A stretch of DNA of 61,725 nucleotides from the NCBI GenBank assembly GCA_014879735.1, contig JACSRN010000037.1:1-61725 (forward strand). The letters run 5' to 3'. This stretch comes from Paracoccaceae bacterium (lineage in GTDB: Bacteria > Pseudomonadota > Alphaproteobacteria > Rhodobacterales > Rhodobacteraceae). The notes beneath the pieces are model-generated. The model saw nothing but the letters and a program-made list of their open reading frames with translations, did no database searches and was not told the origin of the DNA. Made by a program: the position numbers and the translations under genes. Shown piece by piece: positions 9,694 through 18,368 of this stretch; positions within the stretch are counted from its first letter, which is position 1, and each line of letters starts with the position of its first letter.

Positions 9694-9721
9694 CGGGCCA
9701 CCCTTTCGCCCCTGGTCGCCG

Positions 9722-11290
9722 TCACGTCAGGTCAGCCTGCTCGATGCCGCGCAGCGTATGGACGTAGCCCTCGACCTGCTTCGGCAGCCCCGACAGCCGG
9801 CCGCCGCGGATCGCGATCGTATCCTGGCGCGTGACCAGCGGGATCATGTTCGCATTCGCGTCCACTGCGGCACACAGGTCTTGCAGCACCGGCGCACGGT
9901 CCGGGCCAACGGTCTGATAGGCCTTTTCGATCAGCTCGTTCAGTGCCGGAACCGGCGCCTGATGACCGGCAGTGAACCCCGCAAGTTCCGGGTTCCACCA
10001 CAGTGTCGACAGTGCCGGATCGCCGTAGCCCGCATACCACGAGATCATCGCGTCAAAGTTGCTGGGGTTGTCCACCCAGGCCCGCGTGACCCAGATACCT
10101 TCGTCGACCACGGCGATATTGGTGGCGAGGCCGATCTGCTCGACCCCCTGCTTGATCACCTGCGCGATCTGGATATCGGCCGGGATGTTCCGCACCAGGA
10201 GTTCGAAGGTCAGCCCCTCGGCCCCTGCTTCGGCAACCAGGGCGCGGGCGCGCTCGATATCTCCGTTGAAAAGCGGCAGGAGGCTGGTGTCGCAGGCCGC
10301 GAAGGCCGGCGCCATGACCGATGTCGGATCGCCGACCCCGCCAAGAGCAAACTCGCGGATCTGCTCGCGATTGAGGCTCAGCGCCACCGCCTGCCGCAGC
10401 CGCTCGTCGCGGAAGGGCGAGGCCTCGGCCACCGCATTCAGGGCCAGGAAGTAGTAATTGGTGCTGGTTTCGACCGATACGTCAATGCCCGGCACGGATT
10501 GCAGCAACAGCGGCGCATCGGGGCCGGCCTCGAAGCTGGCAATGTCGACGCTGCCATCCGAAAGCATGGCAATGCGCGCGTTGTCGCTGGGGACGATCCG
10601 CACGAGAATGCGTTCGATCAGTGGCAGACCCTTCTGCCAATAATGCGGATTGCGCTCCAAGAGCCAGTGGTCGTCCTGGACATGCTCGACCACGCGATAG
10701 GGGCCGGCGCCCAGCATCTCGCGCGTCGGATCGAAGGTTCCGTCGGCGATCTTGGATATCGGCAGGATCGAGGCCATCGTTGCCGCCAGTGCCGACAAGA
10801 GCGGCGCATGGGGCGCGGACAGCGTGATACGGACCTGGTTGCTGCCAACCACATCCACCGCCGTGATCGGGCCCAGCGGACGGGCGAAGAACGACCCGGT
10901 GGCAGGATCGACCACCCGAAGCAGCGACCCCTGCACATCCTCGACGGTGAGGGGCGTGCCATCCGAGAACATCAGCCCCTCGCGCAGCGTGAACAGATAG
11001 CTGAGCGGGCTTTCCTCCTCCCAGGTTTCGGCCAGCCCCGGGATCGGCTTCAGGGTGCCATCGACATCGACCAGGCTGTCATAGACCAGATGAAGCACCT
11101 GCCAGGACGATCCCAGGATCGAGGTGTGCGGATCGAGCTGGGTCGTTTCCAGCGGTTTGGCCCAGACCAGCTGGCCCGCATCCTGGGCCCAGGCGGGTTT
11201 GCCCAGCAGTCCCGAAGCGGACAGCAGGGCCGTTCCTCCCGATAGGGCGAGCAGCGAACGGCGATTGATTCCGAAACGAGTGGTGTTCAT
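9722..11290 (-). CDS. Periplasmic substrate-binding protein, SBP family 5
   Basis: Mature two-lobed binding protein of the DppA/OppA family (family 5), 522 residues. The ATG nine bases after GGAAAGG is chosen. It gives a signal sequence starting with two arginines and a hydrophobic stretch (NRRSLLALSGG...GKPAWAQDA), compatible with Sec or Tat export and cleavage after AWA. Family 5 landmarks include QLDPHTSI near the mature N-terminus, LREGLMFSDGTPLTVEDV and GAGPYRV. It delivers the substrate to the DppBC-like permeases encoded next. The HDAC-like gene precedes it by 23 bp, so hydrolase and binding protein are presumably co-expressed and should share a substrate. Binding specificity cannot be read from sequence. 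Confidence 0.9.
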   Translation of the reverse strand: MNTTRFGINRRSLLALSGGTALLSASGLLGKPAWAQDAGQLVWAKPLETTQLDPHTSILGSSWQVLHLVYDSLVDVDGTLKPIPGLAETWEEESPLSYLFTLREGLMFSDGTPLTVEDVQGSLLRVVDPATGSFFARPLGPITAVDVVGSNQVRITLSAPHAPLLSALAATMASILPISKIADGTFDPTREMLGAGPYRVVEHVQDDHWLLERNPHYWQKGLPLIERILVRIVPSDNARIAMLSDGSVDIASFEAGPDAPLLLQSVPGIDVSVETSTNYYFLALNAVAEASPFRDERLRQAVALSLNREQIREFALGGVGDPTSVMAPAFAACDTSLLPLFNGDIERARALVAEAGAEGLTFELLVRNIPADIQIAQVIKQGVEQIGLATNIAVVDEGIWVTRAWVDNPSNFDAMISWYAGYGDPALSTLWWNPELAGFTAGHQAPVPALNELIEKAYQTVGPDRAPVLQDLCAAVDANANMIPLVTRQDTIAIRGGRLSGLPKQVEGYVHTLRGIEQADLT

Positions 11291-11313
11291 CTCTTGCATC
11301 CTTTCCCGTAGAT

Positions 11314-12411
11314 TCACAGGCGGTCCAATAGGCCGCGCGCCTGGGTGATGATTTCGGACTGGTGCGGCTGAAGCTCTTGTCCGGCGAAGCTGGCGATGTA
11401 GTCGTCAAAGGGGTCCAGGGTCCCGGTGCGCGTGTTGCTGAGCGCTTCCAGCACGGCCAGGCCACAGAACGGGGCATAGGCTCTGGAATAGCCACCCTCA
11501 TGCGTCATCGCGATCCGGCCGGCGCAAAGATCGCTCGCCGCCTGCATCAGGCGCTGGGTCAGGTCGCGATAGACCGTGCTGTGCAGCATCTGGCGCGCCA
11601 GCGGGTCGAGCCCACTTGCGTCGAAGCCCGATGTCACCACGATCAGATCCGGCCGGTAGGCGTGCAGCGCCGGCAGCACCACCTGGTCGAATGCTGCCAG
11701 ATAGGCGCCCCGCCCCGAGCCGGGAGGCAGGGGAACGTTGATGTTATAGCCCGTACCCCGCCCGCCGCCGCGGTCGGCCATGGCGCCTGTGCCGATCGGG
11801 AACAGGTTGTCCTGGTGGATGGAGATCGTCAGGACCGACGGATCCTCGTAGAAGATCTCTTCGGTGCCGTTGCCATGATGGGCATCCCAGTCCACCACCG
11901 CGACGCGGGCCAGCCCATGCTTGGCCCTGGCCTGCTTGATGGCGATGGCGGCGTTCGCCAGCAGGCAAAAGCCCATGCCTTCGCTGGGTCGGGCGTGGTG
12001 CCCCGGCGGCCGCACCAGGGCATAGCCGTTGCGCACCTCGCCCCGCACCACCGCGTCCATCAGCTGGACACAGCCGCCAGCGGACAGACGCGCGATTTCG
12101 TAGCCGTCAGTCGCGAAGAATGTGTTGACCCCTGCGGTCCCGCCCAGATGCCGGCTTTTCTCGCGCAGGCCATCGATATAGGCCGGGGCATGCACCGCCA
12201 GGATATGGTCTTCCTCGGCGAGGACCGCCTCGATCGGCGTCAGGCTCCGCAGCAGCCCCGAGACTTCGACAAGGTTGCGGATGCGCCGTTTCGTCTCGGG
12301 CTCTTCGGCATGCTGGTCCGGCTGGACCGCACCGCCAGAGGGGATGAAGGAGGCCGCGTTGCCAGCATCATGCCACATGCAACGTTCGTGAAAGACGAAA
12401 CCCGTGGACAT
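11314..12411 (-). CDS. Class II histone-deacetylase-like amidohydrolase (acetylpolyamine amidohydrolase family)
   Basis: Zinc-dependent deacylase of 365 residues in the arginase/deacetylase fold. The catalytic pair is in RPPGHHA, the zinc ligands are in VVDWDAHHGNGT and SGFDASGLDP, and the transition-state tyrosine is in EGGYS. All are intact, so an active enzyme is expected. Bacterial members remove acetyl or longer acyl groups from polyamines, acetoin-related or unidentified amides; histones are not the target. The ATG is preceded by GTGAGG, and a further in-frame ATG upstream lacks this. It is the first gene of the operon with the dipeptide-type importer, which suggests it works on the imported acylated compound. 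An AraC gene lies upstream on the same strand. Confidence 0.88.
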   Translation of the reverse strand: MSTGFVFHERCMWHDAGNAASFIPSGGAVQPDQHAEEPETKRRIRNLVEVSGLLRSLTPIEAVLAEEDHILAVHAPAYIDGLREKSRHLGGTAGVNTFFATDGYEIARLSAGGCVQLMDAVVRGEVRNGYALVRPPGHHARPSEGMGFCLLANAAIAIKQARAKHGLARVAVVDWDAHHGNGTEEIFYEDPSVLTISIHQDNLFPIGTGAMADRGGGRGTGYNINVPLPPGSGRGAYLAAFDQVVLPALHAYRPDLIVVTSGFDASGLDPLARQMLHSTVYRDLTQRLMQAASDLCAGRIAMTHEGGYSRAYAPFCGLAVLEALSNTRTGTLDPFDDYIASFAGQELQPHQSEIITQARGLLDRL

Positions 12412-12495
12412 CGACGGCCTCACAGTGGATTGAAGTCGTCCCACTCTATGTTGCCGCCGGCTGCGCGTGTTAGCGCCCGGGTTTCCTGACTCTGG

Positions 12496-13467
12496 TCAGC
12501 CAGTGACCTGGGGCCGCGACCGCAGGGCATTCGGTGACACTCCGAAGCGGCTCCGGAAGGCCTTGGAGAAGCTGGAATGATCAGGATAGCCGTTGGCGAA
12601 AGCGACCTCTCCGACCATCCGCGTATCGCCCGTCTGGCAAAGCATGTCGTAGCTGCGGGCAAGTCGGGTATCCTTCAGCATTTCGCGGAAGGTGGTGCCG
12701 TGGGCAGCCGCGCAGCGATGCATGTAGCCCGGTGAAACGCCCAATTCGCGCGCGGCCACCGTGGGCGAGAATGCCTCATCCGGATAGCGTATTGCGATCA
12801 GCGCCTTCAGGCGGCGAAACACCGCCATCCGGGCCGAGGTGCTCTCTCCCGCGGCAGCTTCCTCGCTTTGCAGCATGAGCGCGAGCATCCCGAGCACCTG
12901 GCGCTGCAGGATCTGTCCCGCGGTTTCGCGTTCTTCTGCCGACAACTGCCCAATGGCTGCCAATGTCGAGCGCAGCACCTTGCACAGCGATGCGTTCGGT
13001 CGGTGCATCATGGCGCAATGCCGCTCGGCGCCGGTGTAGACCTTGTCCAGGCTGTGGACCGGGGCCTTCAGGAAATAGCCGAGAAAGCTGCTCCGGCACG
13101 ACAGTTGGTAGAAGTCACCCGACCGCAGCATCACATATTGATCGGGCCCGATGCTGCCCGCCCGGCCGTGCTGGTTGAAATGCATCTCGCCTTGCAGGGG
13201 CAGGCAGAACACGTAGGATTCCGCCTCGTCCTGCGCGACCGAGGTTCGGCATCGGGTGCCACTGGCACAGTCCGTCGTATATTCCGTCAGACTGAGATCC
13301 TGTACCCCGACCTCGGCAATCGAGGCCGACCAGCGATCCCTGCTGGACCGATCCACGCCGATGTCGATGCTGAAGAACACGTCCGAAATCACCTCGCGCC
13401 AGGCATCGACGCGACGCGCGGCTGTGACGTTTGCCGTCGAAAACTGGCGGCTGGGTTCGGCAAGCAT
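12496..13467 (-). CDS. AraC-family transcriptional regulator
   Basis: Protein of 323 residues with an N-terminal AraC-binding-like (cupin-type) ligand domain (about residues 30-200) and a C-terminal double helix-turn-helix (about 220-320) containing AARELGVSPGYMHRC and VGEVAFANGYPDHSSFSKAFR, the second ending in the family motif F-R-x-R-F-G-V-S-P. A very strong ribosome site (AGGAGGAG) precedes the ATG. It lies about 85 bp ahead of the HDAC/dipeptide importer operon on the same strand and probably activates it. Regulators of this branch often sense amino-acid- or choline-like compounds, but the ligand is unknown. Confidence 0.9.
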   Translation of the reverse strand: MLAEPSRQFSTANVTAARRVDAWREVISDVFFSIDIGVDRSSRDRWSASIAEVGVQDLSLTEYTTDCASGTRCRTSVAQDEAESYVFCLPLQGEMHFNQHGRAGSIGPDQYVMLRSGDFYQLSCRSSFLGYFLKAPVHSLDKVYTGAERHCAMMHRPNASLCKVLRSTLAAIGQLSAEERETAGQILQRQVLGMLALMLQSEEAAAGESTSARMAVFRRLKALIAIRYPDEAFSPTVAARELGVSPGYMHRCAAAHGTTFREMLKDTRLARSYDMLCQTGDTRMVGEVAFANGYPDHSSFSKAFRSRFGVSPNALRSRPQVTG

Positions 13468-13698
13468 GCTCTCCTCCTACGACATTAGTTCCTGGCTCAT
13501 TCAAGAATTGGCATGTGCAAGCGGTAACGGCGGGGGCCACGACGAAACAATCAGGTCATGCGAGACTGCCACATTTCCCAACGCCGCCGGGCAGGGATCC
13601 GGAAGCCTCGGCCCCCTCGCCCGGGGTGGGATGTCGCAATCCGGGTCGTGCGTTTGAAAATTCCGTCAATTCCAGTCATGCCAGGTGCCCGGGCAGGT

Positions 13699-14619
13699 CT
13701 ATGCGTTGTCCGAAGATCCCGGGAAGCCGAGGGCCCCCAGATCGGTCGCGAACTTTGGCGCTGCGGCCTTGGCCGCCCGCAAATGCTGCCGCATCGCTTC
13801 GGCGGCACGCCCGCGATCCCCGACATCCAGCGCATCGAGGATCGCCACATGTTCCTGGCAGGAGCTGTTCAGCCGGCCCATATCGATCAGGGATTCATAT
13901 TCAAGCAACCGCCGCAGCTTGTTCTGCTGTGCAACGGCCTGCACCACAAAGCTGTTGTGCGAACATCCCGCGATGAAGAGGTGGAATTCCTCGTCGAGGC
14001 GAAAGAGTTCGGACAGGCTGTGCTGCTCGTCGCTCAGGATGCGCTCGTGGCGCGCGCGAATGGCCGCAGCACCGATGGCGTCATAGACGAAACTCGACTG
14101 CAGCATGGCGCCCGGCTCGACCAGGAACCGGAAGTCGTAGCTGGCGTCATTCGCGGCAAGCGAGTTCAGCGTCGGTTCGAACTGCCAGCCGTATCCCGGC
14201 ATGCGGGAGATGATGCCTTCGTCTGACAGGACCGAAAGGACGCGCGACAGCGTCATCTTGCCCAGCCCATAGCGCGAGCGAAAAGAATTCTCTGAAATTT
14301 CGCGCGGAATCCGGCCCTCGAACCAGTCCCGGGCAATACGCTCCCTGATCTGCTCTTCATCTTCAAGCGGCAGGCCGCCAAGTATGCGCTGCGCGGCGGC
14401 CGGGTCGACAGCGACGCTCATGCCGCGCCCGTCGGCACGATCCACGGCGCCCAGGCTGGCCAGCTGCGCCAGCGCCGCCCGCACCGGGCTGCGCGAGACC
14501 CCGAACTGTGATGACAGCTCGGTCTCTCGCAGATGATCGCCGGGTTTCAGCGATCCATCGACGATCAGTTTCAGGATCCGCCTGACCAGTCGCAGTTGAA
14601 GATCGCTCTTTGAATCCAC
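13699..14619 (-). CDS. GntR/FCD-type regulator with two winged-helix domains
   Basis: Regulator of 306 residues, clearly longer than the 220-250 usual for the FadR/FCD class. Residues 8-72 form a typical GntR winged helix (ETELSSQFGVSRSPVRAAL). A second winged-helix-like segment occupies about residues 88-150, with SENSFRSRYGLGKMTLSRVL followed by GIISRMPGYGW. The FCD ligand domain covers about 160-295 and keeps its Asp/His metal-site residues (DEEFH, QEH, RQH). It starts with GTG and has a weak ribosome site. It lies 45 bp behind the DMFase-like large subunit and is probably the last gene of the pot-dmf operon and its local repressor. The double domain arrangement is unusual. Confidence 0.85.
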   Translation of the reverse strand: MDSKSDLQLRLVRRILKLIVDGSLKPGDHLRETELSSQFGVSRSPVRAALAQLASLGAVDRADGRGMSVAVDPAAAQRILGGLPLEDEEQIRERIARDWFEGRIPREISENSFRSRYGLGKMTLSRVLSVLSDEGIISRMPGYGWQFEPTLNSLAANDASYDFRFLVEPGAMLQSSFVYDAIGAAAIRARHERILSDEQHSLSELFRLDEEFHLFIAGCSHNSFVVQAVAQQNKLRRLLEYESLIDMGRLNSSCQEHVAILDALDVGDRGRAAEAMRQHLRAAKAAAPKFATDLGALGFPGSSDNA

Positions 14620-14664
14620 GGGTCCAACTCGGCCTTGATTGTTCCGGTATCTGCCAGCGCTTTG

Positions 14665-16917
14665 TCAGCTTTGCCTGTCCCTGGGCATCTCGAAACGGCG
14701 CGGATCGTCAAAGCGCCGCAGGACATTGGTCGTGATGGCGGCGATTTCGTTCTGGTAGCCGTTCCAGGCCATGGAACCGGCCCAGGCGATGGAGCCGGTG
14801 GAGAACACCGCCCCGCCGCCTTCGGTCTCGAAGAAGGTCAGGTCGGCGCGGATGATCTCGGCCTGCGTGCCCGACCATTCGGGGGTGGGATCGAGCAGGT
14901 CTTCCGGCGTCATCAGATAGATGTCGGTATGGCGAACAGAGGATGCCAGCACCAGGGCATGGGCGGGCGTGCCCTGGGCCGGATCGGCGCGGTCGACCTC
15001 AAGCCCGGCAGCGCCGCCGCCTGCCAGCCCGAAATCGCCGATCTTCGCCCCACAGTCGAGCCCTTCAAAGATGAAGGCGGCGCGCGGCTCGGCGGCATCC
15101 GGCGTCAGCATGTAGGGTTCCGAGATATCGAAGCCCTGCGAGGTCATCCCGACGCCGCACAGATGGTTCGGCGGCCGGCCGTTGCGCCGCCAGAGCCCGC
15201 CATATTCGCCGGTGAAGGCATGGTGGAACTGGCCATGCCCCGGCTCCCAGGGACGGATACCGGCCTCGGAGCGGCGGCATTCCATGATGCCCGGCATGTC
15301 CTCGTTGAAGCTGACGACCCAGTAGAATCCGTTTCCGCCCAGATACATGAGCCTTCCGCCGCGGTCAGTGAAACCCTGCAGCGCCTCGATCATCGGGCGG
15401 GTGTGATATTCCGGATGGGTGCCGGTGATCACCACGTTGTAGCGCGACAGCAGGCGCAGGCCCTCGGCATGCAGGTCTTCGTCGGTGATGACATCATAGC
15501 CCTGTCCGATGGCGTCCAGCCAGCCGAGGACATGGGTATCGGCATTGAACTGCCAGATGTTCGAGCCAAAGCCGCCAAGAAAGGATTTCACCTTGGGCTG
15601 CAGATCCAGGATCGGCCGCAGGCGCGAGCTGTGAAAGACGCCGCTGCCATCGTCATGCACTTCGTAGACAGAAAGACCGATGCCCGGATGGGTCTGCAGG
15701 AACATGTGGTGGCGGTCCATCTCGACGACGCGACCCATGCCGATTTCGGTGCCGGGCACATCCATGCCCAGCCGGTGATTGGCATAGGCGAGGTAGGAGC
15801 AGGTCGGGAACAGGAAGGCGACGGTGTTGCCCGTCACCCGGTCGCGCGGCGGGCGCAGGGCAAACACGCAGTAATAGGCATCCTCCTCAACCCCGTCGGG
15901 GACAAGACGCAGGGCATAGACGCCACTGGGCAGATCCTCGGGCAGGGTAAGCGTGAAATCCACCTCCCAGCCGGTGTCATAGACATCGGTCGAATGGAAA
16001 TGGATCGCCGAATAGAGGTCCGGCCGCTTCTTCCAGTCCAGCTCCTGGCCCTTCCATTGCCAGCCGGTCATCGCCCGGGCCGGCGCATTGTGGATGCGCC
16101 CGTCGAGGTGAAAGGGTGAGATGTCGCAGATCACCTGGGTCGTCATCCGCTGCGAGAAATCCCAGGCGGCGCGCAGGCTGCGCTGGCGTGACAATCGTTC
16201 GAAATCAGCCAGCAACCGACGAACCGCCTCGTGCGACAGATCCGTCGCGAACAGCGCCGGGCGGTCGATCTTGCCGTCGAAGAAACCGGCGGGGCGGCCA
16301 TCGCCGCCGCGGGTTGCGGCGATCAGCACCTCATCCGCGCGGCACGGCGACGGCTGCACCGTGGCAGTGGCGAGCGATGGCGCGATATCGGCGCTTGCAG
16401 CGTCACGCTCGCAGGTCACGGCAAGGGTCAGCCCGCCTTCTGCAGACGCCGAGAAAGAGACGATGTGCCAGGTCTCCAGCGCAACGGCTGCCGAAATCAC
16501 CAGGCGCGTGCCGAAGGCTTCGGCAAAGACGCAGCCTGCGGCGTCGATGCCGATCCGGGCAAAGCCCGGCAGGGCGATCAGGCTGCTTTCCCGCCCGTCG
16601 ATCAGGCTGGGCCGCATCGCCAGGGCCAGGGTAAAGGCGCGCAGGTCGCCCAGCATCCCCTGCCCCGGAATGATGACGCAGGAACCGGGGTAGAACCCCT
16701 TGGCCACCGCCGCGCGTGACCCGCCCAGATCCAGCGCAACCGGCTGGTCCTTGTAGCCGGGGCCCTGCGGGTTGGTGTCGCCCTGGATGATCCGGCGCAG
16801 GTCGGCACGATACTGGCGCGCGCCAAAGGAACTGACCATGACGGAAAGCGCCTCGCCCGGGGCGACGGAGAGTTTGTCGGTATAGGCAACGAGGGGAAGC
16901 ATTCCCGGTTCCTTCAT
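14665..16917 (-). CDS. N,N-dimethylformamidase-like amidohydrolase, large (beta) subunit
   Basis: About 750 residues, close to the roughly 760 of the large subunit of Paracoccus/Alcaligenes N,N-dimethylformamidase, an iron enzyme that splits dimethylformamide into formate and dimethylamine. The N-terminal half has a jelly-roll, lectin-like character (about residues 1-230). The C-terminal half contains a tyrosine-bearing FPTCSYLAYANHR (near 370) and GTHPEYHT (near 500), whose His-Pro-Glu matches the His and Glu I recall from the published active site. The ATG is chosen because it overlaps the small-subunit stop (ATGA); an upstream start would only add residues read out of the small subunit. 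Many homologues have unknown substrates. The polyamine importer upstream argues for a formylated or otherwise acylated cation and not necessarily DMF. Confidence 0.85.
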   Translation of the reverse strand: MKEPGMLPLVAYTDKLSVAPGEALSVMVSSFGARQYRADLRRIIQGDTNPQGPGYKDQPVALDLGGSRAAVAKGFYPGSCVIIPGQGMLGDLRAFTLALAMRPSLIDGRESSLIALPGFARIGIDAAGCVFAEAFGTRLVISAAVALETWHIVSFSASAEGGLTLAVTCERDAASADIAPSLATATVQPSPCRADEVLIAATRGGDGRPAGFFDGKIDRPALFATDLSHEAVRRLLADFERLSRQRSLRAAWDFSQRMTTQVICDISPFHLDGRIHNAPARAMTGWQWKGQELDWKKRPDLYSAIHFHSTDVYDTGWEVDFTLTLPEDLPSGVYALRLVPDGVEEDAYYCVFALRPPRDRVTGNTVAFLFPTCSYLAYANHRLGMDVPGTEIGMGRVVEMDRHHMFLQTHPGIGLSVYEVHDDGSGVFHSSRLRPILDLQPKVKSFLGGFGSNIWQFNADTHVLGWLDAIGQGYDVITDEDLHAEGLRLLSRYNVVITGTHPEYHTRPMIEALQGFTDRGGRLMYLGGNGFYWVVSFNEDMPGIMECRRSEAGIRPWEPGHGQFHHAFTGEYGGLWRRNGRPPNHLCGVGMTSQGFDISEPYMLTPDAAEPRAAFIFEGLDCGAKIGDFGLAGGGAAGLEVDRADPAQGTPAHALVLASSVRHTDIYLMTPEDLLDPTPEWSGTQAEIIRADLTFFETEGGGAVFSTGSIAWAGSMAWNGYQNEIAAITTNVLRRFDDPRRFEMPRDRQS

Positions 16918-17255
16918 GGTTGGGACAGGGCTTGATCCAGGTCGTCGCCGGTCAGGTCCTTCCACCGTCGCGAAAAGATATCGCGTTCGGCCGCGATCAG
17001 ATCGGTGTAGACAACGCCTTCGACCAGTTCGACCGGGGCGCCCCGGCGAAGCGGCAGGCGGCCAAGCCGCCAGCGCCCGTGCCGGTCTTCGACGACCAGC
17101 ACATATTTGAACGGTATCTCGCCCGCCCCCGCCACGCCCGAGCCGCGCATCAGGTTCAGCACCCTTTGCAGGCCGGGGCTGTGGTATCCGATCGGGTCGG
17201 CGAGAAACTCGCGCGCAAAGGCAAGGTCGGAACGGTCGATGCGGTAGCGGCTCAT
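16914..17255 (-). CDS. N,N-dimethylformamidase-like small (alpha) subunit
   Basis: Small protein of 113 residues, against about 130 for known DMFase small subunits. Conserved features are P-I-G-Y-H-S-P-x-L-Q-R-V near residues 21-32, F-K-Y-V near 49, and an acidic/basic helix ending I-F-S-R-R near 95. These match, from memory, the pattern P-F-G-Y...S-P-Y-L-Q-R-V...K-Y in the known subunit. In the characterised enzyme the small subunit packs on the large one in an alpha2beta2 assembly and is needed for activity. A GAGGAAG site precedes the ATG and the gene overlaps the large subunit by 4 bp. The 55-bp gap to the binding-protein gene upstream holds a strong hairpin. Confidence 0.8.
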   Translation of the reverse strand: MSRYRIDRSDLAFAREFLADPIGYHSPGLQRVLNLMRGSGVAGAGEIPFKYVLVVEDRHGRWRLGRLPLRRGAPVELVEGVVYTDLIAAERDIFSRRWKDLTGDDLDQALSQP

Positions 17256-17273
17256 CTTCTTCCTCTCGTCGCC

Positions 17274-17295
17274 GGCGGGGCGACGGCGCCCCGCC
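17274..17295 (-). other. Intercistronic GC hairpin between potD-like gene and dmf small subunit
   Basis: Perfect 8-bp inverted repeat GGCGGGGC/GCCCCGCC with a 6-base loop. No T-run follows on the transcribed strand, so it is not a standard intrinsic terminator. In binding-protein operons such hairpins often stabilise the upstream message and lower expression of later genes. That role is inferred here. Confidence 0.5.
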
Positions 17296-17310
17296 TTGAA
17301 CAGCCCGGGA

Positions 17311-18345
17311 TCAGTTGGTCTTGATCCGGTCCCAGGCCTTTGTGTAAAGCCGCAGATCCTTGCCCAGATCGTCGAAGATCTGCAGCTTGGCGCGAACCTC
17401 GGGGGTCGGATTGATCGAGGGGTTGGTCCTCAGGTTTTCGGGAAGAAGTTCGATCGCGGCCAGGTTGACCGTGCCATTGGTCAGGCGTTCGGCGTTCTTG
17501 GCGGCGTTTTCCGGGCGCAGCATGAACTGCATGAACAGCTTGGCATTGTCGACATTCGGCGCGTTGGCCAGAAGGCAGATGTCCTCCTGATACATCGTCG
17601 CGCCCTCTTCGGGGATCACGAAGCCCAGGTTCTCGGGGTCTTGCAGCGCGTTCAGCACCGCGCCGACATAGTAATGCCCGGCCGCAATATCGCCCGCGGT
17701 CACGAGCGCGATCACGTCATAGCGGAAGGCCCCGATGTTCGGGACCTGCTCCGAGATATATTCCTCTGCCCTGGAGATCTCGTCCGGGTCGCGGGAGTTC
17801 ACCGAGGCGCCGGTCATGATCAGGCCGACACCCAGCGTTTCGCGCAGGTCATCCAGCATCGTGATCTTGCCCGGATTGGCCTTGGCATAGGCAAAGAAGT
17901 CGGTCCAGCCCTTCACCTCGGGGATCAGCTTCTTGTTGTAGAAGATGCCTACGGCCCCCCAGGCATAGGGCAGGCAGTAGTCGCCGTTCGGATCTTCCTT
18001 CGATCGCAGCGCCGCGGGGTCGATATTTTCCCACCCCGGCATCTGGTTGGGATGGGCCGGCTGCAGCAGGCCCAGTTGCTGCATGATGTCGTGCATGTGC
18101 ACCGAGGGCCAGACAAGGTCATAGCCAGAGGCGCCGGCCTGGATGCGGGCCAGCATTTCCTCATTGGTGGAATAGGTATCCAGCGTCACCTCTACCCCGA
18201 ATTCCTTGCCGAAGGCATCGATCAGCTCGGGATTGATGTAGTCGCCCCAGTTGTAGAGGTTGAGCTTGCCTTCGGCGGCGGCCATCTGCCCGCAAACCGC
18301 AATGGCGGCCGCCGAAGCAAGAACGCGAACCAAGCTTCTTTTCAT
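17311..18345 (-). CDS. Spermidine/putrescine-type ABC periplasmic binding protein (PotD-like)
   Basis: Extracytoplasmic solute receptor of 344 residues. The ATG after GGGGAGA gives a clean Sec signal peptide (MKRSLVRVLASAAAIAVCG...AAAEG). The mature protein opens with LNLYNWGDYINPELI, the diagnostic start of PotD/PotF polyamine receptors, and continues with YDLVWPSVHMHDI and the GVGIFYNKKLIP-type segment. Polyamine receptors hold the diamine with acidic residues and aromatic boxes, and several Trp and Asp residues are in the expected places. It delivers ligand to the PotB/PotC-like permeases encoded upstream. Its position just before the DMFase subunits suggests that its ligand is the substrate, or a relative of the substrate, of that amidase. 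Confidence 0.9.
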   Translation of the reverse strand: MKRSLVRVLASAAAIAVCGQMAAAEGKLNLYNWGDYINPELIDAFGKEFGVEVTLDTYSTNEEMLARIQAGASGYDLVWPSVHMHDIMQQLGLLQPAHPNQMPGWENIDPAALRSKEDPNGDYCLPYAWGAVGIFYNKKLIPEVKGWTDFFAYAKANPGKITMLDDLRETLGVGLIMTGASVNSRDPDEISRAEEYISEQVPNIGAFRYDVIALVTAGDIAAGHYYVGAVLNALQDPENLGFVIPEEGATMYQEDICLLANAPNVDNAKLFMQFMLRPENAAKNAERLTNGTVNLAAIELLPENLRTNPSINPTPEVRAKLQIFDDLGKDLRLYTKAWDRIKTN

Positions 18346-18368
18346 GATGGTGTCTCCCCTGTTGAATT

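Noticed and set aside
14635-16119. Plus-strand open frame of nearly 500 codons
   Set aside because: Antisense shadow of the DMFase-like large subunit, with no family resemblance.
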